A stretch of DNA of 20,118 nt, from positions 3,579,483-3,599,600 of the forward strand of contig BLXT01004061.1 in assembly GCA_019648995.1 (NCBI GenBank), in the 5' to 3' direction. This DNA is from Plakobranchus ocellatus (taxonomy: Eukaryota > Mollusca > Gastropoda > Plakobranchidae). Below the pieces are notes generated by a model. The model saw only the letters and a list, made by a program, of their open reading frames with translations. It ran no database searches and was not told where the DNA came from. Of the stretch, positions 9,383-17,698 are shown piece after piece (position 1 is the stretch's first letter; each line of letters opens with the position of its first letter). The translations under genes and the position numbers were made by a program.

Positions 9383-10480
9383 GTTTTGATGTGTTCGCCC
9401 AGGGATTTTGTGTTCGCAATAATATTATAATCTGAGACAACTTGCTGACTTTCATCTTAAGTATTTAAGAATACCTGCACGAGCATTGAGTTTGAAGTGC
9501 ATTGTATTTGTTGTTTCTTTGATATATAGAAGTTAATTTTTTAATTCACATGGAAACAGAGACAAAATAGAACCCCATAGAGTGGTTTTTTTTTTCAGGA
9601 GAAACATGAGAATATCATGGACTGGAGAAAGTCCAATGAACCGGTACTAAAATGAACTTAGCTTGAGCGATCATTAATTAAAACCATAAGAAGAAAATAA
9701 CTCCAATTTCTAGGAAACGTTTGCCAATACAAGGATTTGGAGCATTTAGCAATCACTGGAAAGATTGGAGAATAACTTTTATCAAAACTCACGAGTAATA
9801 GGTAATAGCAGCAAAGGTTAACTGAGGACAGGTTTGAGTGGAGGAACATGATCGCAGTGTCTGGAACACACAGAGCACCTAAAGAAGATTGCTTTGATGA
9901 CATATATCTGTTTAAATTGTGAAGTGTGTACAGATATGTCATATGATCTACAAGTTAATTTAATACTTTTTTTTTTGCCTGACATAAACTGGGTTTAGTT
10001 TTGCATTTAAAGAAATATCGAAATGTAAAAATGAATGGATAATTAATTGATTTTTGGGTTAATGATTAAATAGATTCGATCGCTAATTAAATTCGAATTG
10101 AGTTTTTGCTGTGACAAAAACAACATAATTACTTTAGATATTCTTTTTTTTTCTTCACTTTGAAAATGTATATGCATGATTTTAAAAAAAAATTAAAACT
10201 TGAATTCTCAGTTCAATAGTATGAGAAGCTAGGGAATTACAAATGGGAAAAAATAAAAACTTAATCACTGTAAATTTTATCATGGTTCTTTTTTTTTAAA
10301 TGAATAATCCGGCAAATATCCGCTCTTTATATTTGTTCGTAGACATCCAGCGTGTGATATATGTGGCCCTGAATCACAATAAATTTTATTTTCCACACAC
10401 CGTTTTAGTTACAGAGTTTAAACAAACCCATCATTCGTACACTGTCGCTTCTCACATATATATTTTTGGTTGTTTTTTTG
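9383..10480. other. AT-rich intergenic stretch, no gene seen
   Basis: No recognisable coding, RNA or transposon signal. Around 10039-10092 there are several TAAT/ATTA cores close together, weak evidence in so AT-rich a background. Confidence 0.6.
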
Positions 10481-10610
10481 TGCGTATGGTCCGTCCACAA
10501 TAAGGTGATCTTAGGCTTTCTAACCAATGTGAGGCCAGAGGCGGGGCTCGAATTTGCGATTAAAAATTCCAGTCAATGTCATATACGGGTTTGCTAGCTA
10601 GTTTGCCACC
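10481..10610 (-). mobile_element. tRNA-derived SINE, copy B (degraded)
   Basis: Plus-strand text tgcgtatggtccgtccacaa, aaggtgatcttaggctttct and ggcggggctcgaattt parallels copy A in order and spacing. The tract gggctcgaatt is a weakened B box on the minus strand, and the end gtttgccacc is the head. Confidence 0.65.
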
Positions 10611-10729
10611 AAAAATCTGTAACTATATATTGATTAAAGCAAATATTATAGCATCCTCTAGTTGCCCTTTTTTTACTCACACCAGAAAGGATTGGTGGAG
10701 GATGAAGGAGAAGAGATGTGTGTGTTTGT

Positions 10730-10858
10730 GCCGTATGCATGTATAGCTCTTCAACGACATGGTGATCTCCGGCTTTGTTGGCCCTCACCAAGTCAGGGAA
10801 TCGGTAGCGGGCCCGAACCTGAGCCCGAGACAGAAAGGTCTATTCAGATCTCGCTTAC
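10730..10858 (-). mobile_element. tRNA-derived SINE, copy C (head truncated)
   Basis: gtatgcatgtatagctct, catggtgatctccggctttg, aatcggtagcgggcccgaac, then gacagaaaggtc and cagatctcgct. The B box complement is at 10809-10819 (minus-strand GGTTCGGGCCC). The A-box end is missing or unrecognisable. Confidence 0.65.
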
Positions 10859-10908
10859 AGAGGATTTTGTAAACTTAGCAGCTAGCAGCAGAAAGGGCTT
10901 GGTTTGAT

Positions 10909-11044
10909 TTTTGTATGAAGCCTGCCCACATCAAGATGATCCCAGATTTTAAGGCACTCTGTCAGTCCAGGGTGGTTAAGGTGGGGCGCTAGCCCTTGCG
11001 GATATCGGGGCGGATTCGCTATTCACTGTGCCACCAGCACCTCC
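10909..11044 (-). mobile_element. tRNA-derived SINE, copy D
   Basis: ttgtatgaagcctgcccaca, agatgatcccagatttt, a degraded B-box region, then ggcggattcgctattcactg and tgccaccagcacctcc. The last part, reversed, reads GGAGGTGCTGGTGGCACAGT, the clearest head of the family, with an A box TGGCACAGTGA. It helps define the element's 5' end. Confidence 0.7.
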
Positions 11045-11252
11045 GGTAGCAGAGAAGGAAACAGATGTTCGGAGGCCTTTGAAATGAGTTTGTAGCGTGA
11101 AGCAAAACCAGAAACGTTTTCGCGAGAAAGGAAACATCATGTAGAGATAATATTGAACGTGTCATCCATAAGTATAAGACTATAGGTAAACTTTCAAATT
11201 TCGAGCTTACATGTCCAGCAAAGTTTGAATGCAAGATCTGTCTTTGAAGGTA
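11045..11252. other. Short spacer before the pogo element
   Basis: No recognisable feature. Ends in TA (11251-11252), the dinucleotide expected as target site of a pogo element. Confidence 0.5.
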
Positions 11253-11280
11253 GGAGCTTGGGGAGAAGTAGTACAAGAGA
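11253..11280 (+). repeat. Left terminal inverted repeat of the pogo element
   Basis: Pairs with the complement of 14274-14301. A second GAGAAGTGGGAC block follows immediately at 11279-11290, so the end has a double motif. Confidence 0.8.
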
Positions 11281-12792
11281 GAAGTGGGACATCGATTACG
11301 TGTGGACCAGTTTTCTTGGTATGAATTGAATCCTCCTTTCTTTGCCGGAACTTTTACTTTCGCTTTCTTTCAACTGCTTGTAATCTTCCGTTTTGACAAA
11401 TTGAAAAACCTCGTAAAAAACGTTATTTTATACTGACACAAACAATTGGAACTCGGCACAACGATGGTGGTTTTCAGATTTCGTGAGGTAAGTTGACGTT
11501 TTATATGTATTTAGTTATGTGTTAAGTTATTAAAGATACATTTAATGGCAGGCTGAGACGTTGCAATTGATTCCACCTTTTGACTTGGTGTGGTGAGAAG
11601 TGGGACAAAACCAGAAGAGACTGTCCCTCGTCTCAATATACGTGTCTCATATCTCACCAGTGAAACTTTCTAAGGCTCTATAATTATGTCTTTCTTAATC
11701 CTATACTTATCTTGTTTCAACCTTTTATCAATGGTTGCTTACTCTGTAAGCCTAGTTTTTAATTTACTATAAATTTGTAAACAATTTAAGTGGAATTTAG
11801 CTTCAGATATACTCCAACTGAATGGATGGTAGTAGGCAGTAAAAAATACATCGTATATATGCCAAAAATTGTAACAAATACAAGTAAAGATTTTGCTTTT
11901 TGTAAGGTATCCCAAACCCTGACTTTTTTTTTTTACTTTATCCACTATCACCAGTGCTGTGGGCCGCAGTATGTTAGAAAGATAAATATGTAAAATGTCA
12001 GCTCTCACACAATAACGGAACCCATGAGGCGTGAGGGACGAGTCGAGTCTGAGGGATGTTACTAAAGACATTGGCATGTCTAACTCAACTCTGCACCGCT
12101 ATGTAAAGAAATACAGAGCTGGCGGAGATATTGCCAGGCTAGCATCCAGCTATCAGTATCCTATGGTTTTCACGCAAGAAAAGGCAAAGTTAGCCAACTA
12201 CATTGTAGCATGTTCAAAGATTTTTACGGCCTTACCAGCGAAGCAATACGACACCTGGCCTATGAAATGGCAGTGGCCAATAATTTAAGTTTCAGCTTCA
12301 CTGAAAGCCAGTAAGAAAGCTAACTGTATAGTTTCATGGAGCGTAACCCAGAGTTGACATTGCGTCAGCCTGAGGCCACGTCAATGGCAAGAAGTACAGC
12401 CTTCAATGGGCACAACGTAACAACCTTCTTCAGAAATATTGAGAAAGTTAATTGAAAGATAAAGGTCACTCCCTTTAACGTTTACAACATGGATGAGAAA
12501 ATATGACCGCAGACCACAATCCTCCAAAAGTTCTTGCGCAGAGAGGATCAAAGCAGGTGGGATAGATTACTTCGAAGACCCCGCAAAACACATAACCATC
12601 TATGAAATGGCAATCTGATAAGTGAAGCTTGGATAATGAGCAGTAACTCCGGTAAAAAATTATTATCAGGTTTTGAAGCCTGCAGAATTCGGCCATTTAA
12701 TCAGCATATTTTTTTCTGATGACGTTTACGCCTTCTGATGTCATAGACAGACCATCGCCAGCACTGCCACTGTCATCAAACGCCATTTCAGC

Positions 12793-12972
12793 CACCTCTA
12801 CATCAGTAACTCTACAGTCGTCCGCCAGCACACCAGCAGCTCCACTGTCGTCGAACAGTATATCAGTTGCACCACAGTCATGGGCCAGCATATCAGCAGC
12901 TCCACAATTGTAGGCCAGTACATCAGCAGCTTCGCAGTGGTCAGCCAGCACATATGCCACATCTTCATCAGC
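12793..12972 (+). repeat. 30-bp minisatellite inside the transposase linker
   Basis: Six consecutive 30-base units (starting 12793, 12823, 12853, 12883, 12913, 12943), typified by ggccagcatatcagcagctc plus ten bases. Each unit is ten codons, reading like A-S-I-S-A-A-P-Q-S-W, so length changes keep the frame. One unit has a TAG. A partial, shifted unit may follow near 12990. Confidence 0.85.
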
Positions 12973-13246
12973 ATCGCCTAAATTGTCGGCTGGGACATCA
13001 GCCACCACCGCACCAGCACTGCTACAGTCAAGCATTAGGTCTACTGCATTTACAATCAGCTTATTGGAGCTAAGGAGTTACCCACTCGCAAAGAAACAAC
13101 TAGAGGTCGAAAGTGAGGGAAAGCATGATAGCTACATCATCTCATGTATTTACGAGAATGCAAGAGGATTTGGAAGCTAAAAAAGACAAAGAAATCAAAG
13201 CCACTTATTTCAAGAGTATTAAAAAAAAGATGTCCCATTTCATATA

Positions 13247-13402
13247 AATGATGACATGGGTGAAACAGACTCTGATGTTGACATCAGTATCGGTGACACT
13301 TTTTCTGCTCATGGAAGTGAAAAAGAGAGTGATTATGCTGTTGTGTGTCTAGGAGATGTAAAAGATGTTAATATAGGAGATTATGAGTTACAAAGTTTGT
13401 AA
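13247..13402 (+). pseudogene. Acidic C-terminal segment of the transposase remnant
   Basis: Encodes an Asp/Glu-rich stretch (NDDMGETDSDVDISIGDTF then EKESDYAVV). A one-base shift links it to VKFVTKTSTVYYVG. I recall a similar tail (acidic patch, then VLVKF...KK...HYVG, then a Pro-rich end) in invertebrate pogo-type proteins, but its function is not known to me. Confidence 0.6.
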
Positions 13403-13676
13403 CAAAGACCAGCACAGTTTACTATGTGGGTTGTGTGGTCACCAATAACGATGAGATAATGACAATAAGGTGTAATTTTTAAGGAAGAAAATTGTCAAAG
13501 ACTCAATGACAACAGGTGTTATCTTTAACAAGGCCTTGATTGAAGACATTCACAGTGACCAGGCTGACCAAATAAAGGCTATCTTGCCACCCGTAAGTGC
13601 CTCTGGTACTACGGTGAGGACCAAAGGCAAGATCGATTGTCTAGTGAAATTTGTTATTGATTATGTTAGCCTTTGA

Positions 13677-14273
13677 TTAATGTGTTTCTTTTTTCATAGC
13701 TTTAATGTAAAAACTGCAGTAAGCTAAAGTACTTAGTCTAACTCAATTTGTCCTTTTTTCTCTTTTTTTTCATGCCTTTCTTAGTATTCTCTCTTTTTTT
13801 TGCCATCTATTTCCCAATATTTACAACTTGTTTGCCCAAATAAAAGTTGAATTTCACTAAACTGCCTTAAGTTGTGCCAATAGCCCCGTCCAGGTTTTTG
13901 AACCGTCATTTTAAACTCGTTTTGTAAGCACTTCATAATTAATGTTTGAATTGATTCAGTTGTCATAAATGTGTTTTTTTGGGGTTGTTTATTTATTTTT
14001 TTAATTAAAGTCGTTTTTTCAGACACTAATTATTTTTATTCTAAAATAGTTTTAATGTCTTATCTCACTTCTCATTGGTCTGTCCCACTTCTTCCTCGTC
14101 TTTCTCATTTGTACCAGAGGTGTAGAAATTCAAGTTGTTTTTTTTTTCTAAACTAGATTGAAGTGCATTTTTTAAAGCCCAACACTAAGGAAAATGCTTC
14201 GTTTTTATATGAGGAAAGTTTTAGACCTATACCCCCCTCGGAACCAAACTTATCGCAGTTTCCAAGTCATAGA
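13677..14273 (+). other. Non-coding 3' part of the pogo element
   Basis: AT-rich, with a possible poly(A) signal AATAAA at 13839-13844 and inverted copies of the end motif at 14064-14073 (weaker) and 14082-14092. No coding sequence. Confidence 0.6.
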
Positions 14274-14301
14274 TTTCTTGTCCCACTTCTCGCCAAGCTC
14301 C
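14274..14301 (-). repeat. Right terminal inverted repeat of the pogo element
   Basis: tttcttgtcccacttctcgc then caagctcc, the complement of the left end with four differences. Confidence 0.8.
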
Positions 14302-14610
14302 CATTACTAAAGAATTGAATTGCCACCAACTGGGTTGTAGCCTAGATTGCTGTTTACTCAGGCGAAATTATTTTATTATCTACATCAGCAAAATTAGAGT
14401 GGACAAAAGTTGAAAGGTGGAAAATATTTGTGCTCAGTAAATAAAATATAGCGTAAGCCATATTTCTCAGATTTAGTTGCTTTCTCGAGTGCGGAAAGAA
14501 AATTTTAAATACCTTTACCTAAAAAGATTTTGATGTTAACACAAAGGTAAGACGCTGAATTTATCTTTATTTAGCTCTAGAACTTGTTCCCAGTTTTTTT
14601 CGGGACATTG
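14302..14610. other. Intergenic, no feature seen
   Basis: AT-rich; nothing coding or repeated recognised. Confidence 0.5.
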
Positions 14611-14734
14611 TAAGCCACTAATAGCTGTTTGATCTCAAAGTTCTTAAGCCTCGTAGGGCCCATCTTTAGTGGCGGGTCAAACCTGAGACAGAAAGATATC
14701 GTGATGCATTGACGATTCACAGCGCCGTCATTAC
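14611..14734 (-). mobile_element. tRNA-derived SINE, copy E (degraded)
   Basis: agccactaatagctg, gatctcaaagttctta, then agtggcgggtcaaacctgag (minus-strand B box GGTTTGACCCG), acagaaaga and gacgattcacagcgcc. The order matches copies A-D, but this is one of the more decayed. Confidence 0.55.
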
Positions 14735-15915
14735 GCTTTCATATTTTTCTTTTTCCTATGTCAGTTATAGAGAAAAAGTTCATATTCAAGTCGTTTTCAA
14801 AGAGGAAAAAATGAAAATTTAGAACCGCGTTTGATAATTTCGTTAAGATTGAAATGGTATCGCTTCCTTTTAGCATGTCGAATTTGCATCATAAGAAATA
14901 TGAAAACTGGGCAATATTATTCCTCAAATATTTCAATCATCGCTATGATAGAATTGCCTGACTATAGTTTGAACATGGAAACAATAGAAATAAAATTAAT
15001 GTCGTAGTTTGAATAAACAAATGTCATTGGTTCCTAGAACACTTTAATAGAACTTTTTCTCTGAAAGTCGCCGTTGGTTCAACGGATTTTATTGAATAGA
15101 AGATTTCGAGAAAGCAGCAGCTCTCTGTAAAACAACAAGCTCATATGGGTTTAATTCTAGTCCCAATTCAACCGATTTTCTATTCAAAGTAACTAAATCC
15201 AATTAAATAAGCCTACTATAAACTATTCTCAATCTGATAATGCTTTCGAAGGTCTAAAACGCTTTTTAAATCTGAATTCTGAGGATGAGCACACCATGTT
15301 GCCCAGCACTGTTTGTACCGCCTTAGATTTGCAGCTTTTCCGCTCTTCCCGTGTGCTTTGCCAAAGAGTTGGAACAGGATTTGTTTCTCCATTTCATCTC
15401 GACCATTTCTAGCATAGAAGGTATTATTTTTGTATCTTTGTCAAAGACAGTACATTTGGTTTTCCTGCATTCTCTGTAGCTTTTAAGGAAATGAAAAATA
15501 AGTTTCTCAGTGAATCTTTCAAACTTTTGTTGTTGCTTTTTAATACCACATAATTAAAAAAAACATTTAGATTAGACCAAGTTTTATAGCTGACAAAATT
15601 GAAAAAATGAGCAAACTATAAATAAAATGAGTGAAGTTTCTAGTAAGTAGAAAATTTGCTATTTCAAATCTAATATAGTAGAATCTTCAGCAGTAACCAG
15701 TTGTAAGATCACCACAAAATGAGATACTCCGCGTATAATAAGGCCATGAAAAAAATTAGTTTTATGGCTTCATTGATAGAGCGCGAATGAAAGCATTCAA
15801 GAAAAATTAACGTGCCTGCGAGAACTTTTTTTTTTTACCGATCCGAATTTGGCTGAAGAGCTGCTGAAATGAAAGTTGTCAATTGTAGGAATTCAATTTT
15901 CGATACAGGTTAAAT
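14735..15915. other. Long stretch with no recognisable gene
   Basis: AT-rich, without an open frame of note or similarity I recognise on either strand. It may hold the non-coding or deleted body of the piggyBac element whose end follows, but no piggyBac catalytic motif is visible. Confidence 0.5.
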
Positions 15916-16263
15916 CTGGAAGCTGTTGTAAAAAACCTATCAGCTTCATGTGATACACACAATGCATCATCGAAAAGACAAGCACCTTCAGCTTCAGGCA
16001 AGCAAACCCAATCAAAGAATCCTTTCAAATCTTCAGCTTCTCAGAAGTCAGGCAAGAGAAAGCGCTTTCCAACATCTAGTACACACAACCCCGCAGAAGA
16101 GATGTTTATTCTGTCCTACAAAGAGAGATATAAAAATAACAATGCAATGCAAAAATTGTAACAAATACCTCTGTGGAGAGCATGCATCTTTCATTTGCCT
16201 TGACTGCAACTTTGCTGAACTCAATGGAAACTTTTCTGTCATAGTTATAAACCATTTATGCTA
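15916..16263 (+). pseudogene. piggyBac transposase C-terminal remnant with zinc ribbon
   Basis: In one frame KRCLFCPTKRD...MQCKNCNKYLCGEHASFICLDC gives C-x2-C-x11-C-x2-C-x4-C-x2-H-x4-C-x2-C (about 16097-16207), the cysteine-rich domain that ends many piggyBac transposases and binds the subterminal DNA. All eight ligands are present. Upstream a different frame (15916-~16100) encodes a Ser/Lys-rich linker (SSKRQAPSASGKQ, SGKRKRFPTSS), so a frameshift near 16090-16100 is likely. The RNase H-like catalytic domain is not in the window. The codon at 15950 sometimes taken as start is GTG and not a real start. Confidence 0.75.
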
Positions 16264-16387
16264 GTCATTTTCATGTCTATATCTCTATGAATCAAACTTC
16301 ATACAAGTAAAATCAAAATATAATTACATGTACCTAAATAAGAAAACAATTCAAACAATCTTGCACTATTCCATATATGTTTTGTTA

Positions 16388-16407
16388 CCGGGCCAGAGAG
16401 ACCCAGC
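16388..16407. repeat. Decayed subterminal palindrome 1 of piggyBac
   Basis: ccgggccagagagacccagc: right arm AGACCC intact, left arm GGGCCA changed at two positions. Confidence 0.7.
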
Positions 16408-16433
16408 TATTTTTTTTCCTCTTACTCTATTAT

Positions 16434-16455
16434 CGGGTCTGAGAGACCCAGCCGG
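16434..16455. repeat. Subterminal palindrome 2 of piggyBac
   Basis: cgggtctgagagaccc followed by agccgg; perfect GGGTCT/AGACCC arms around GAG. Confidence 0.85.
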
Positions 16456-16484
16456 TTATTTTTGTGTTCGAATTTTTCATTCGC

Positions 16485-16490
16485 AATAAA
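16485..16490 (+). terminator. Possible poly(A) signal of the piggyBac gene
   Basis: AATAAA between palindromes 2 and 3, followed by T-rich sequence. Confidence 0.4.
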
Positions 16491-16620
16491 AGTCTAATTT
16501 TTCAAACTAAGACATATTTGTTTTTATAGTCTATTTGCCTAACTATTGTGAACTTTCATTATGAATTTCAGCTTTTTTGGACACTGTTGTTATGAAACAT
16601 TGCCCATTAAAGTACCATGT

Positions 16621-16657
16621 CGGGTCTTTCAGACCCAGCCGGTGAGGAAAGGGTTAA
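16621..16657. repeat. piggyBac right terminus: palindrome 3, terminal repeat and TTAA
   Basis: cgggtctttcagacccagcc, then ggtgaggaaaggg and TTAA. Arms GGGTCT/AGACCC around TTC are perfect. The junction at TTAA marks the insertion point precisely. Confidence 0.85.
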
Positions 16658-16804
16658 ACACTAATTATCTTTAGCCTAGGCTTTACAGAATCAAGGGCAT
16701 TGTTCTTGAAATACATGAATACTGTTTCTGTTTTGCAATAAATGTTGCAGTCATGCTACGATGCTCGACTTTCAGCAAAATATTTCAATGCAGAATAAAA
16801 TATA

Positions 16805-16900
16805 GTAAAAGAATACAACCACCAACTCAAACTTATAAGAACAAATTAAAGAACACAGTATACGTAACAACGTTTCGCCCATTAGGCTTTATCAAGTAAA
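16805..16900 (+). repeat. Dispersed repeat related to 5497-5588
   Basis: agtaaaagaatacaaccacc, aactcaaacttat, then gtatacgtaacaacgtttcg and cccattaggctttatcaag. The acgtttcg...aggctttatcaag text is common in invertebrate interspersed repeats as I remember it; no coding. Confidence 0.6.
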
Positions 16901-17412
16901 AAAAAATGACAATCACAAATAAGATACTATAGATACTCGTGAAGCAAAGAATCATGATATATTTGTATACTTTTTGCGATATTTGTATACTTTTTCTACT
17001 TCAGCCGCAGAATATGATATTTTAATCAATAAACTACACATTTTGTCACAAAGGTTGGGTGACACAGAAGTGTGTAACAAAAGATTGTGTGTGACAAATC
17101 AATACATACTATATAGGTAGTGTTGAAAATTTAGAACCTTTTCAAAACATATGAAAGCATAGTTTGTATAGCTATCTTTTGTCTGTCTTATTGCTTTAAG
17201 GACAATAAAAAATAAAAATGAGATTTTTTCAAAAACAATTTTACGATGCGTTTAAATAGCTTTGAAAATGACACCGAGCTCTATACATCTAGTCTACTTA
17301 GTTCCGTTTTTTTTTTTTTATTTTTATTGTTCTAATTTTTATTTCTTGCTAGCTGACTAAATAGTTTAAAACTGCAGCGACAGAATACGTTTCAAGCAAT
17401 TCATCAAATGCT
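16901..17412. other. Non-coding, with two small local repeats
   Basis: Holds a 17-base tandem repeat (atatttgtatacttttt at 16959 and 16979) and an inverted repeat TTTGTCACA/TGTGACAAA (17042-17050, 17090-17098). No gene. Confidence 0.6.
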
Positions 17413-17625
17413 AATGATAATAATAATGATAAATCGTTTTTACATAGCGCGTATCTAACAATGTTACTCTATGCGCTTTACATTTTACACAATGCACAAG
17501 GCAATAATACAATACATAATTTCACTTTAACGAAACACCATGATTGTTGCAGGATATAATTTCACACCCGCTCTCTCTTATTCTCCCTTCTTATCTCTCC
17601 CTCCCTTCCTCTTTCTTCCCTCACC

Positions 17626-17698
<73 letters not shown>

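Larger units (their letters stand above)
12031..13676 (+). pseudogene. Broken pogo/Tigger-like (DDE) transposase
   Basis: Fragments in order, in changing frames: helix-turn-helix piece with GMSNSTLHRYVKKYR (12031-~12224); YGLTSEAIRHLAYEMA and NNLSFSF (12225-12311), then a stop; MERNPELTLRQPEATSMAR and FNGHNVTTFFRNIEKV (12336-12452), then an in-frame TGA; NVYNMDEK with the first catalytic Asp (codon 12492-12494), then a TGA; PPKVLAQRGSKQVG (12518-12562); LLSGFEACRIRPFNQHIF (12660-12713); FTPSDVIDRPSPALP (12725-12769). After a repeat-rich linker come EDLEAKKDKEIKA, an acidic piece (13247-13399), VKFVTKTSTVYYVGCVV (13390-13440) and FLRKKIVKD to the stop at 13674-13676. About 60 bases separate the pieces flanking the core, so the second and third catalytic acids are deleted. 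The intact protein would bind the ends and cut and paste the element; this copy cannot. A possible tiny first exon (ATG 11464, donor GTAAGT at 11488) is speculative. Confidence 0.87.
11253..14301 (+). mobile_element. Pogo/Tigger-like DNA transposon, ~3.05 kb, non-autonomous remnant
   Basis: Terminal inverted repeats: 11253-11280 starts GGAGCTTGGGGAGAAGT, and the complement of 14274-14301 starts GGAGCTTGGCGAGAAGT; 24 of 28 bases agree. TA lies directly before the left end and three bases past the right end (14305-14306), roughly fitting the TA target duplication of Tc1/mariner/pogo elements. Inside is a broken transposase with psq/CENP-B-like helix-turn-helix and DDE-domain similarity. Subterminal copies of GAGAAGTGGGAC lie at 11263 (diverged), 11279 and 11595, and inverted ones at 14082-14092 and 14279-14290. 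The family assignment rests on recalled similarity. Confidence 0.85.
15916..16653 (+). mobile_element. 3' end of a piggyBac transposon
   Basis: Right end: the last bases are ggtgaggaaaggg followed by TTAA (16654-16657). piggyBac elements insert at TTAA and typically start CCC..., as here on the minus strand (CCCTTTCCTCACCGG). Subterminal palindromes GGGTCT-NNN-AGACCC occur at 16434-16455 and 16621-16642, with a decayed one at 16388-16407. A coding remnant of the transposase C-terminal zinc ribbon lies upstream, and AATAAA at 16485-16490 could end its transcript. The left end and catalytic domain are absent, so this is a truncated copy. The left limit given is where coding-like sequence begins and is approximate. 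Confidence 0.85.

Noticed and set aside
9093..9389. 98-codon open frame
   Set aside because: Its right half is SINE copy A read on the wrong strand; the start is not a credible ATG and no family similarity is seen.
11739..12077. 112-codon minus-strand frame in the pogo element
   Set aside because: No recognisable domain and it overlaps the start of the sense-strand transposase remnant.
12697..13035. 112-codon minus-strand frame rich in Ala and Asp
   Set aside because: Antisense of the 30-bp minisatellite of the pogo linker; the periodic sequence opens several frames at once.
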